A stretch of DNA of 64,000 nt from Fibrobacter sp. UWB15. GTDB lineage: Bacteria > Fibrobacterota > Fibrobacteria > Fibrobacterales > Fibrobacteraceae. The DNA lies in NCBI RefSeq assembly GCF_900177705.1, contig NZ_FXBA01000010.1:1-64000 (forward strand), written 5' to 3'. How positions within the stretch are numbered: the stretch's first letter is position 1; each line of letters starts with the position of its first letter. Both the position numbers and the translations under genes were made by a program. Under the pieces are notes generated by a model. That model had not been told where the DNA came from. It made no database searches and worked only from the letters and a program-made list of their open reading frames with translations. Positions 45,012-53,219 of this stretch are shown here, one piece after another.

Positions 45012-45794
45012 TTACAGGTAAATGCTTACGCCGCCGGTAACGCCCGGATAGCTATTCCCCTCGGAAGTGTCTATGAAGGTCGCAATGCCGCTGACGCTGA
45101 ATTCAAGCCAGCGGTTAAGCCTGTAGCCTGTGGTGAGGTAGACTGTTGTGATGCTCGGAACATCTAGGTCGATTCCTTCTATTTGGGGGCTTGGGCTGTA
45201 AGAACTTACGCTGAGGTTGGCAAAGAACTTTTCTAGGTAAAAGCCTGCATAGAGACCGGCAAAAAGGCTTGTACTGAAATCGTGACCGTGGCTGTCGAAG
45301 CTATCGCCGTCCTTTTCTCCCGAGTATTCTATGTCGATGTACTGGTTGTATCCTCCGAGAAATACGCCGAACTCGAAATGCGAGTAGTTTGCACCCATTG
45401 TAAGGTGCGAATAGATTCCGTCTTTATAGCCTAAGCCGCCGCCAATTACAAAATTGCTTGCTTTATAGAGAAAGTCCCCCTTACCACTGAAATCGAGGCC
45501 GCCCATTTTGTATGAGGCATCCTTGAACTTTATCGGTACATCGAAAAGCCTGTCGAGATCCGGTGATTCCGAAATGTCATCGGAGATGATTATGTTCTTT
45601 TCGGCGTTGTAGTTGATTTTTCCGGTAAATCGCCATAATGAAGAGTGAGAGGCCTGCTGTGTGTTTGCCCCGTGTACTTCGGGGGCTTCGGACGCAGTCA
45701 TGCGGAACTTGTGCACGTTCGTCGTGACGCACCCAGTGGAAAGCAGTACGAATATAAAGCAGAGTATGAATGATGCCGCGTGTTTAAACTTCAT
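45012..45794 (-). CDS. Predicted outer-membrane lipoprotein with beta-barrel-like body
   Basis: A 260-residue protein. The lipoprotein signal ends LLSTGCVTT. The body has many alternating hydrophobic/glycine strands (FVIGGGLGYKDGIYSHLTMG, then FEFGVFLGGYNQYIDIEY and LFAGLYAGFYLEKFFANLSV) and ends VTGGVSIYL, as in small barrels. No family is recognised. It is flanked by hairpins on both sides and so transcribed alone. Lipidation plus a barrel-like body is unusual, and the barrel is a reading of strand pattern only. Confidence 0.65.
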   Translation of the reverse strand: MKFKHAASFILCFIFVLLSTGCVTTNVHKFRMTASEAPEVHGANTQQASHSSLWRFTGKINYNAEKNIIISDDISESPDLDRLFDVPIKFKDASYKMGGLDFSGKGDFLYKASNFVIGGGLGYKDGIYSHLTMGANYSHFEFGVFLGGYNQYIDIEYSGEKDGDSFDSHGHDFSTSLFAGLYAGFYLEKFFANLSVSSYSPSPQIEGIDLDVPSITTVYLTTGYRLNRWLEFSVSGIATFIDTSEGNSYPGVTGGVSIYL

Positions 45795-45866
45795 ACAAAA
45801 AAAAATAAGTTTTTAGTCTAACAATTCCATGCGTAGCGAACGTTTTTACGACGAACGGCAAAATGT

Positions 45867-45890
45867 ACGGATAAAGCTTACTTTATCCGT
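45867..45890 (-). terminator. Probable terminator of dcuB
   Basis: ACGGATAAAG (45867-45876) and CTTTATCCGT (45881-45890) are perfect ten-base arms around a four-base loop, 25 bases past the dcuB stop. The following minus-strand sequence ACATTTT is only moderately T-rich. Confidence 0.65.
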
Positions 45891-45914
45891 CATTTGTTGC
45901 AAATGGCTGATTTT

Positions 45915-47285
45915 CTAGTAGAAAATTTTCACCAAGATTGTGCCCACGATGGTCGAGACGATGACGCTCACCATGCCTGGGCGCATGAAACTGTGGTTCA
46001 ATAGATACTTGCCGATAACGGTGGTGCCCGAGCGGTCGAAGTTCACGGTCGCAATGTCCGAGGGGTAGTTCGGGATAAAGAAATACCCGTACACGCTCGG
46101 TAACACGCCCAGGAGCACAGGGCCTTCGATGCCGAGGCTATAGGCGAGCGGGAGCATGGCAACCACCACCGCGCCCTGCGAGTTGATGAGCACACTCACC
46201 GCGAAGAACGCAAACGCGATTGCCCATGGGTAATGTTGCACGATGTCTTTGAGACCGCTCTGCATCACGTCCATGTAGTTCGCGAAGTAGGTGTCGGCAA
46301 GCCATGCGATTCCGTAAATGGCGACGACGGCGACCATGCCGCTTTGCCACACGGCGCCTGCCACGGCCTTCTTGGGGGCTGCCTTGCAGAAAATAACCAT
46401 GAACGCCGCGGCCGTTATCATTACAATCTGGATGATGATGTTCATGGCGAGCGGCTTCATTTGCGCCACGCCGTCAATTACTTTACCTGTAGGGAACTTG
46501 GGGCGAATGTCGTGGCCCGCAATCTGCATAATGGAGAAGAATACGATGACGGCGAGAGCACCGAGGAAAATGAACACGGCGCGCTTCGCTTCCTTGGAAA
46601 CTTCCTTGTCGAGCACGGAAGCGGTATTCCCGTACATGTATTCCTTCATCTGCGGGTCTTTGAGGCGGGCCTGGAATGCGGGGTCCTTGTCGAGGTCGAG
46701 CCCGCGCTTGTACGAGACGGCTGCCGCGGCCATGATCCCGCAAAGGCACGCGGGAATCGTAATCGCGATGACCTGCAGGTTATTGATGTTGAATCCGTTT
46801 GCGTTTGAGATAATCACGAACGAGGCGACGGCTGCTGCAATGGGCGAGCAGGTGATGCCGACCTGCGATGCGACGGAGGCCACGCCGCAGGGGCGTTCCG
46901 GACGGATGCCCTTCTTGAGTGAGATGTCGCAGATAATTGGCATGAGGGTGTAAACCACGTGGCCGGTGCCTACGAGAACCGTGAGGAAGAACGTGCAGAG
47001 CGGAGCCAAAATCGTGATGTGGTTCGGATGCTTGCGCAACAGGCGCTCCGCAATCTGGATCAGCCAATCCATGCCGCCCGATGCCTGCAGAATGCCTGCG
47101 CAGGTCACCGCCGCGATGATGATGTAAATGACATCGGTAGGCGGTTTGCCGGGTTGCAGGCCGAAGCCGAGCACGAGAATCGCAAGACCGATTCCCGAAA
47201 TTGCGCCGAGGGCGAGGCTCCCGTAACGCGAGCCCACGTAAAGTGCCAATAGTACAATCAAGAGCTGGATAATCATGAGGGTCAT
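45915..47285 (-). CDS. dcuB: Anaerobic C4-dicarboxylate transporter
   Basis: A 456-residue inner-membrane protein with 10-12 hydrophobic segments. Blocks LQPGKPPTDVI, LQASGGMDWLI, GTGHVVYTLMP and GIRPERP match DcuB better than DcuA. Dcu carriers exchange or export fumarate, malate and succinate under anaerobiosis. Succinate is the main Fibrobacter fermentation product, so export is the likely role (inference). AGGAGG lies before the start. Divergent from rubrerythrin across a 130-base A+T-rich gap. Confidence 0.9.
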   Translation of the reverse strand: MTLMIIQLLIVLLALYVGSRYGSLALGAISGIGLAILVLGFGLQPGKPPTDVIYIIIAAVTCAGILQASGGMDWLIQIAERLLRKHPNHITILAPLCTFFLTVLVGTGHVVYTLMPIICDISLKKGIRPERPCGVASVASQVGITCSPIAAAVASFVIISNANGFNINNLQVIAITIPACLCGIMAAAAVSYKRGLDLDKDPAFQARLKDPQMKEYMYGNTASVLDKEVSKEAKRAVFIFLGALAVIVFFSIMQIAGHDIRPKFPTGKVIDGVAQMKPLAMNIIIQIVMITAAAFMVIFCKAAPKKAVAGAVWQSGMVAVVAIYGIAWLADTYFANYMDVMQSGLKDIVQHYPWAIAFAFFAVSVLINSQGAVVVAMLPLAYSLGIEGPVLLGVLPSVYGYFFIPNYPSDIATVNFDRSGTTVIGKYLLNHSFMRPGMVSVIVSTIVGTILVKIFY

Positions 47286-47415
47286 AAAAGGCCTCCTTTT
47301 TATTTAGATATATATTATTTTGCAGAAAAAAGACTCCGATTGGACTTATTTTTGCCTAGGACGGCCTAAAAAATTGTATATTCTTTCCGAGACACTTCAA
47401 CCAAGAGAGGAATTT

Positions 47416-47955
47416 ATGGCAAACAAGTATGCCGGAACCCAGACCGAAAAGAACCTTCAGGCTGCCTTCGCAGGCGAATCCCAGGCTCGCAACAAGTACA
47501 CCTACTTTGCAAGCTGCGCCAAGAAAGAAGGTTACGAACAGATTGCTGAACTGTTCCTGAAAACCGCAGACAACGAAAAGGAACACGCCAAGCTTTGGTT
47601 CAAGGAATTGGACGGTATCGGTGACACCGCTGCTAACCTGAAGGCTGCTGCCGACGGCGAAAACTACGAATGGACCGACATGTACGAAGACTTCGCAAAG
47701 ACTGCCGAAGCCGAAGGCTTTGCCGCTCTCGCCAAGAAGTTCCGCATGGTCGCCGCAATTGAAAAGCGCCACGAAGAACGCTACCGCGCACTCCTCAAGA
47801 ACGTGGAGACCGCGGCCGTGTTCGAAAAGAGCGAAGTCAAGGTGTGGGAATGCCGCAACTGCGGTCACATTGTCGTGGGCACCAAGGCTCCGGCCGCATG
47901 CCCCGTGTGTGCTCACCCGCAGTCCTTCTTCGAAGTGACCGCTGAAAATTACTAG
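47416..47955 (+). CDS. rbr: Rubrerythrin
   Basis: A 179-residue rubrerythrin. The N-terminal diiron ferritin-like domain ([39 protein letters not shown]) is followed by a rubredoxin-type domain with CRNCGH and CPVCAHPQ at the C-terminus. It reduces hydrogen peroxide in anaerobes. ATG 47416 is chosen over an upstream in-frame start because GAGAGGAATTT precedes it and it gives the canonical [14 protein letters not shown]. Monocistronic, divergent from dcuB. Confidence 0.96.
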   Translation: MANKYAGTQTEKNLQAAFAGESQARNKYTYFASCAKKEGYEQIAELFLKTADNEKEHAKLWFKELDGIGDTAANLKAAADGENYEWTDMYEDFAKTAEAEGFAALAKKFRMVAAIEKRHEERYRALLKNVETAAVFEKSEVKVWECRNCGHIVVGTKAPAACPVCAHPQSFFEVTAENY

Positions 47956-47969
47956 GAGCCGAGTGTCGC

Positions 47970-47991
47970 GTCAGACTGCTTGCAGTCTGAC
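47970..47991. repeat. Perfect palindrome after rubrerythrin
   Basis: GTCAGACTGC (47970-47979) and GCAGTCTGAC (47982-47991) form a ten-base stem. Several smaller inverted repeats, such as GCGCTTTAGCGC, follow. There is no T-run. Confidence 0.6.
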
Positions 47992-48085
47992 ATGACCGAG
48001 GCGACGAGTAATGCGCTTTAGCGCAATTATTAGTCGGTTGGCGCTTCTCGCCACATTCGTCGATAGTTGATCGATTATAATAAGT

Positions 48086-48115
48086 GCTCCAGGTTGAACC
48101 TGGGGCATTTTCTCT
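48086..48115 (+). terminator. Probable terminator downstream of rubrerythrin
   Basis: GCTCCAGGTT (48086-48095) pairs with AACCTGGGGC (48097-48106) with one G-U pair, followed by ATTTTCTCT. Confidence 0.6.
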
Positions 48116-48228
48116 AGTGCATCAAATCACGCGTCGCCCAGACTGCCCTTGCAAGGTTGCTTTTGTTTGCTTACATTTATGCTATGACGTTTGATTTCCG
48201 CGTCATTTTGAACTGTCTGGAGAAAATT

Positions 48229-49386
48229 ATGGTTATCAAATTAAATTCTATCCATAGAGTGGCATTTGTCGCATTGACTGCAACCGTTTTCGGGCTTGCC
48301 CTTACCGCGTGTTCCGACGACAGTTCCAGCGGCACTTCCGCTGGGGAATCCGACACAAAACCCCTAGCCGAATGTTCGGCGCCCGCTTTCCTCAAGAAGG
48401 GCGACAAGGTGGCGCTGCTATCGCCCTCTTACTCCACACCCGATTCAAACATCCAGAATACCGCCGCCGCCTTGAAGGAATGGGGCTTTGAACCTGTTAT
48501 CGGCAAGAATGTGGGTAAGCTGGATGCAGGCAAGTACGCAGGCACCGCCCAGGAACGTGCCGACGACTTTATCGCTGCCCTCAAGGATACGAGCATCAAG
48601 GCAATTCTCTGCAACCGTGGCGGTTACGGCACCATCCAACTGGTGGACCTTATCGACCAGAAGCTGGTATCGGACAATCCCAAGTGGCTTATCGGTTTCA
48701 GCGACATCACCACATTGCACGCCATGGAGACCAAAGCGGGAGTCATGAGCATTCACGGCACAATGAGTTCGTTTATCGGAAAGACCCGTGGCACAGACGA
48801 CAACAGCACCCTTTTGCAGGATTTGCTCAAGGGGACAGTGCCTACCTACAAAGTTCCTAAACACAAGTATAACCAGACAGGAAAAGCCGAAGGTATTCTC
48901 GTAGGCGGTAACATGGCCACCTTCGTCCCGCTGGTGGGTGCAAGCGATATCGATGTTTTCCAGAACGACGGAATCATCCTGTTCATGGAAGAAGTCGGAG
49001 AATCCCTGCACAATATAGACCGCATGTTCAACGCGCTGGAACTCCACGGCGTTATGGAGAACGTGAAGGGCGTGGTTCTCGGCGAATTCGTGGATTCGGG
49101 AACGGACTTGAATTATGAAACTACCGAAGAAATGCTATCCAAGTATCTCAAGAAATACGACATCCCGGTGATGTGCGGATTCCCCGCGGGGCACGACGAC
49201 GTGAATGTTCCCATTGTCATGGGGGCAAAGGTCAAGATGGACGTGAAGGATGACGGAGCAACGCTCTCGTTCGACATGGACGGTGAAAAGAAGACAGTGG
49301 ATACAGGCAAGTTGACCAATGAGCCGGTTCTTTCGAAGGCTCTCCGCAAGATGCTGGCCGGCAAAATCTTTGCCATTGAGGAATAA
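48229..49386 (+). CDS. S66-family LD-carboxypeptidase lipoprotein
   Basis: A 385-residue predicted lipoprotein (lipobox LALTACSDD) with an S66 peptidase fold (LD-carboxypeptidase/MccF). The nucleophile Ser158 lies in IGFSDITTLH, the Glu pair 254-255 in FMEEVGESLHNIDR and His322 in GFPAGHDD, a complete Ser-Glu-His triad. LD-carboxypeptidases trim the terminal D-Ala from muropeptides. An S66 enzyme is normally cytoplasmic, so the lipid anchor is notable. ATG 48229 with GGAG is preferred over an upstream start. A GH3 enzyme follows after nine bases. Confidence 0.87.
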   Translation: MVIKLNSIHRVAFVALTATVFGLALTACSDDSSSGTSAGESDTKPLAECSAPAFLKKGDKVALLSPSYSTPDSNIQNTAAALKEWGFEPVIGKNVGKLDAGKYAGTAQERADDFIAALKDTSIKAILCNRGGYGTIQLVDLIDQKLVSDNPKWLIGFSDITTLHAMETKAGVMSIHGTMSSFIGKTRGTDDNSTLLQDLLKGTVPTYKVPKHKYNQTGKAEGILVGGNMATFVPLVGASDIDVFQNDGIILFMEEVGESLHNIDRMFNALELHGVMENVKGVVLGEFVDSGTDLNYETTEEMLSKYLKKYDIPVMCGFPAGHDDVNVPIVMGAKVKMDVKDDGATLSFDMDGEKKTVDTGKLTNEPVLSKALRKMLAGKIFAIEE

Positions 49387-49395
49387 TGAATTTAT

Positions 49396-50565
49396 ATGAA
49401 ATTCAAGAAATATATCACTCTCGTCTTTAGTCTTTCGTCTCTAGTCTTATTAACCGCCTGCGGTGACGATTCTTCCTCCGCGTCGAACTCCGGCGAAGAA
49501 TCCTCTGCGCTCAATATCGACAAGATGACTCTTCGCGAGAAGGTGGGGCAGATGTTCTTTGTGCGCCCCGAAGCGCTAGACACAAGCATCCACTGGGAAG
49601 CGTACGCCGACTTGCCCGACTTCAAGTTGCAGCAGGTGAACAAGACTATGACAGCCGTGAACAAGGATTACCCCATCGGCGGCATGATTCTCTACGCCCA
49701 CAACATCGTGGACGAAAAGCAACTCGCGGCGTTCATCAAGGAAATCAGGCGGTTGAACGGTTCGCCCCTGCTTGCGATTGACGAAGAGGGTGGCCGTGTG
49801 GCCCGCATCGCGAACAACGAGAACTTCGACGTCCCCAAATACGAAAGCATGGAGGCTATCGCCAAAAGTGGCGACCCCAATGAAGCCTACAAGGCTGCAT
49901 TCACCATCGGAAGTTACGTCAAGGAATACGGATTCGATATCGACTTTGCTCCTGTTGCCGACGTGAACACCAACCCGGATAATGTCATTATCGGCCCCCG
50001 CGCATTTTCTGACGACCCGGAAACCGCCGCCGACTTCGTGGTAAGTTACCTGAATGGTCTCGACTCAGCAAAAGTTATCGGCACGCTCAAACACTTTCCC
50101 GGCCATGGCGATGTGAAGACCGATACCCACTTCGGCTATGCCTCCACCGAAAAGACCTGGGATGAAATGCTCAAGTGCGAAATGATTCCGTTCAAGGCCG
50201 GAATCAAGGCTGGAGCGCAGATGATTATGACGGCCCACATTTCGGCCCCCAAGGTCAGCGGTGAAGACGTTCCTGCGACACTTTCGTCTGTTATCTTGCA
50301 GGACAAACTCCGCGGCGAACTGGGTTTCGATGGAGTCATTGTGACGGATGCTATGGACATGGGCGCTATTACAACGCAGTTCAGCAATACAGAAGCCGCC
50401 ATCAAGGCGATTCAGGCGGGCGTGGATATTGTCCTTTGTTCCAGAGAATTCGTCAAGGTATTCGATGCCGTGGTCGAGGCTGTCGAAAAAGGCAAAATCA
50501 AAGAATCCCGCATTGACGAGAGCGTCAAGCGGATTCTTGAACTCAAAGATTTTAAAACGAAATAA
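49396..50565 (+). CDS. GH3 beta-N-acetylhexosaminidase lipoprotein (NagZ-like)
   Basis: A 389-residue predicted lipoprotein (lipobox LLTACGDD) with a single-domain GH3 barrel. The signature KHFPGHGDVKTDTH includes His233 and His237, the latter the acid/base-type histidine of NagZ enzymes, and Asp318 in GVIVTDAMDMG is the nucleophile. Such enzymes remove N-acetylglucosamine from muropeptides. It pairs with the S66 lipoprotein just upstream, pointing to peptidoglycan turnover at the envelope. Whether self or foreign peptidoglycan is the substrate is open. Confidence 0.88.
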   Translation: MKFKKYITLVFSLSSLVLLTACGDDSSSASNSGEESSALNIDKMTLREKVGQMFFVRPEALDTSIHWEAYADLPDFKLQQVNKTMTAVNKDYPIGGMILYAHNIVDEKQLAAFIKEIRRLNGSPLLAIDEEGGRVARIANNENFDVPKYESMEAIAKSGDPNEAYKAAFTIGSYVKEYGFDIDFAPVADVNTNPDNVIIGPRAFSDDPETAADFVVSYLNGLDSAKVIGTLKHFPGHGDVKTDTHFGYASTEKTWDEMLKCEMIPFKAGIKAGAQMIMTAHISAPKVSGEDVPATLSSVILQDKLRGELGFDGVIVTDAMDMGAITTQFSNTEAAIKAIQAGVDIVLCSREFVKVFDAVVEAVEKGKIKESRIDESVKRILELKDFKTK

Positions 50566-50600
50566 AGGTGTCGTTATTCTTGTTTTGAATAATGTAAGCC

Positions 50601-51305
50601 TTAGTCCTTCACGCAGCGGATCGATAGTCCGCTATCCTTGAATATGGAACCGCCGCCGAAGCTAAATGTTTCGGAATAGCTCCAGATGCGGACATTTTCT
50701 ACGCCTCCGAATTCGGAGTGATCTTCGTCAGCAGTCCAGAGGTAAGCCTCTCTGTCTAAATCAGCGTAGCCCGCGAAATTTTTCTTGCCGCCGAATTGGA
50801 AGTTGAATTCGGCTATGTTGTTATTCTCTTCAAGATAGGCGATAAGGATATCCGTTTCGGCATCGCTTGGAATATGGAAACCTTCGGGGCAAATGCCGCG
50901 CTGCGTGCCAGATAAAGTAGTGTATTGCTTTTGGAACTTGCTGTCGATGCCCATGGCCGCGGTCCAGCTGTAAAGGCGACCGTACTGCGCGCAGTTCGCC
51001 TCATTGTTGTCGTAGCACCAGCTTTGGCCCTTGGTACTGCAAGAAGAATAGTTCAGGTTTTCTATCATCCACGTCTGCGTATCGAAGGTTGCCACCTTGT
51101 AAATCTTGCCGTCGCGGTTATCGCATATGGAGCCTTCTTCAAGTGTTGCGGGACACTCCGCCTGGATGGCATCGGTGCAAGGCGTGTTTGTACCGCCGTT
51201 ACCGCCATTGCCGTTATCGCTGGCCGAGGTGGAATCGTCGCAGGCGGTGAATGCCAATGCGAAAGTCAGGGCGCATGTAGCTGCCATTTTATAAGAACTC
51301 TTCAT
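50601..51305 (-). CDS. FISUMP-domain lipoprotein
   Basis: A 234-residue predicted lipoprotein (lipobox AFTACDDS, then a Gly/Asn-rich linker). The FISUMP domain shows ICDNRDGKIYKVATFDTQTW, NLNYSSCSTKG, GRLYSWTAAMGI, GICPEGFHIPSDAE and SIRCVKD. ATG 51305 with GTGAGGAAAC upstream is chosen over a longer start. It converges with the GH3 gene. Function is unknown, and surface location is likely. Confidence 0.87.
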   Translation of the reverse strand: MKSSYKMAATCALTFALAFTACDDSTSASDNGNGGNGGTNTPCTDAIQAECPATLEEGSICDNRDGKIYKVATFDTQTWMIENLNYSSCSTKGQSWCYDNNEANCAQYGRLYSWTAAMGIDSKFQKQYTTLSGTQRGICPEGFHIPSDAETDILIAYLEENNNIAEFNFQFGGKKNFAGYADLDREAYLWTADEDHSEFGGVENVRIWSYSETFSFGGGSIFKDSGLSIRCVKD

Positions 51306-51338
51306 TGTTTCCTCACTAAGGTTTATTTGCGCATAATA

Positions 51339-51364
51339 GAAAAAATGCTCCCTCATGGGAGCAT
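51339..51364 (-). terminator. Terminator of the GH10 gene
   Basis: On the minus strand ATGCTCCC and GGGAGCAT pair perfectly around ATGA (51345-51364), followed by TTTTTTC. Confidence 0.88.
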
Positions 51365-51380
51365 CTTCTGAAAAATTTTT

Positions 51381-51399
51381 ACTGTCTACCGTCTACTTT
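51381..51399. repeat. Heptamer repeat at the GH10 3' end
   Basis: ACTGT, CTACCGT, CTACTTT overlaps the last codons and stop of the GH10 gene. It is related to 21235-21261 and 58211-58239. Confidence 0.45.
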
Positions 51400-53033
51400 A
51401 ACTCAACCATTTCGGACTTGCCGTCGACAGTTACTTTGTACTTGCCGGGGTAGCCGCGGAACTTCACGATACCGTTTTCGTCGGCCTTGAACGTTCCGTT
51501 GGTGGTCCATACCTTGTGCCACAAGTCGTAAATGAGCTTGGCGGCGGGCTTTTCGCGACCGTCGGCAGCGATGATGCCGCCATTTTTAACCCAGTGACGG
51601 TTATCCCAGAAGCCCCATAGCACAATGCCTTCCACAGCCGGGTGGCTGAAGGCGATGCGCAGGAACATCTCGTAGCGGCGGGCCTGTTCGTCTTCGCCGA
51701 AGTACATGCCCTTCTGCCAGTCGCCAAAGTCAAGTTCGGTCACCTTGATGGGGAGGCCGAGGGAGCCGAGCTTGTCGAGGCGCGCCTTGATGAAGGCCGG
51801 GTTCAGCTGACGGTCGCCAAAATGGCATTGCACGCCGATTCCGTGTACAGGTACCTTGCGGTCAAGCATTCCTTTGACGATGTCGTAGAGGCGGTCGGTT
51901 TCGCCGGCGACAACGACGTTGTATTCGTTGATGAAGAGTCGCGCGTCGGGGTCTGCCTTATGGGCCCAAATGTGGGCGCTATCCAGCAAATCCCAGCCGC
52001 ACTTGTTGAACACGAAGGGTTCGTGGAAGACTTCGTTCCATACGTCGTATTCCTTGATGCGGCCCTTGTATTCTGTCATGTCGCGGGTAATGCGTGCCTT
52101 GAGCTTTTCGCCGATATCCTTGCAGCTACCCTTGAAACTGAAATGCTTGTCGTAGCCGTAACCCTGGATACCCCACATGAGGGCGTGTGCGCGGAATCCC
52201 CAGTTGTAGTCCTTCACGTAGTCGAGGTACTGCTTGAATTCGTCGCGGCGGATTTTGCCCTTCTTGGGTTCGTATTCCGGCCACTTGAACTGGTTTTCGG
52301 GAACGCCGTACCAGAAGTACTTATTGGCGGTCTTGCGGTACCATGTTTCAACGCTGTCCTTGCTGGGGTAAAGGGCGAGTGCTGTGCCGAAGGGGAATGC
52401 GTGGCGCATGAGTTCTACCTTCACCTGGGCGCCGGGAGCCGCCTTCACGGTCAATTCCTTTTTGCGCAAGCTGTCGATGCGTGCGGCGGAATTGTTGTAC
52501 CAGCTCATGTCATCCATGCCTTCGACTTTTTCGACGGCAACATCGTCCATCTGGAGCCAACCCTTGGCAAGTCCCACATGGAAGGTGATGTTATTGACGC
52601 CGTAGCCCTTTTGGTCGGCAAGGAAGATCATGGAATATTCCTTCCAGTCCTTGGTCAGCATGAACGAGGCGCTTTCTTTTTGACGCCAGTCCGGAGCGCC
52701 ACCTTGAACAATTGCGTTGATGGGTACGTTGCCCTTGGCCTTAAAAGTGAGCTTGTAGTAGGCGGAGTCGGCAAGCCACTTGGGCGGCTGCAACTGGAGG
52801 CCCCAAGAAGGGTTCGGGAGTTCGGTCACCGTGAGCTTTACGCCTTCGCTGCCGTTTACGCCGAGGCCTTCGACACCGATTTTACCGTCGTACTTGGCGG
52901 GGCCATCGGGGTTGTTCCAAATGTACCAGCCGCCGTCACCGTAAGACAAGTCTCCGTTGGTGAGGAGCGGGGCGGCCAGGGTAGCAGAAGCGCCGAGGGC
53001 GCACACGGACAAGATTTTTTTGAGCATAATCAT
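51393..53033 (-). CDS. Secreted GH10 xylanase with N-terminal CBM4/9-type domain
   Basis: A 546-residue secreted enzyme. The signal ends near ATLAAPLL. A carbohydrate-binding-module-like beta-sandwich follows (about residues 24-165: LLTNGDLSYGDGGWYIW through WLQMDDVAVEKVE). The GH10 barrel (about 180-510) has acid/base Glu334 in VWNEVFHEP and nucleophile Glu433 in IKVTELDFGDW, plus ALMWG and GIVLWGFWDN. It cleaves beta-1,4-xylan internally with retention. The last 35 residues are a short beta segment, not a clear type IX sorting domain. Confidence 0.93.
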   Translation of the reverse strand: MIMLKKILSVCALGASATLAAPLLTNGDLSYGDGGWYIWNNPDGPAKYDGKIGVEGLGVNGSEGVKLTVTELPNPSWGLQLQPPKWLADSAYYKLTFKAKGNVPINAIVQGGAPDWRQKESASFMLTKDWKEYSMIFLADQKGYGVNNITFHVGLAKGWLQMDDVAVEKVEGMDDMSWYNNSAARIDSLRKKELTVKAAPGAQVKVELMRHAFPFGTALALYPSKDSVETWYRKTANKYFWYGVPENQFKWPEYEPKKGKIRRDEFKQYLDYVKDYNWGFRAHALMWGIQGYGYDKHFSFKGSCKDIGEKLKARITRDMTEYKGRIKEYDVWNEVFHEPFVFNKCGWDLLDSAHIWAHKADPDARLFINEYNVVVAGETDRLYDIVKGMLDRKVPVHGIGVQCHFGDRQLNPAFIKARLDKLGSLGLPIKVTELDFGDWQKGMYFGEDEQARRYEMFLRIAFSHPAVEGIVLWGFWDNRHWVKNGGIIAADGREKPAAKLIYDLWHKVWTTNGTFKADENGIVKFRGYPGKYKVTVDGKSEMVELK

Positions 53034-53219
53034 CCCTTATTTTAACATCCAAGGTAGAAAATATCCTCTTTTTTTATGGAAAGGTTTGCTAAAAACAGTT
53101 GTTTTGTATACGGCTGTATCAAGTGTTTTGGGGGCGGTATGCTTTGTTTGTCGTTGTGCGCTCAATAAGGGGCTTTCCCCGATAGGGGGGGGGTATTGCG
53201 TTTTTCTACTTTTTATGCT

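Noticed and set aside
51642-53045. A 467-codon plus-strand frame opposite the GH10 gene
   Set aside because: It is a shadow of the GH10 coding bias with no motifs of its own.
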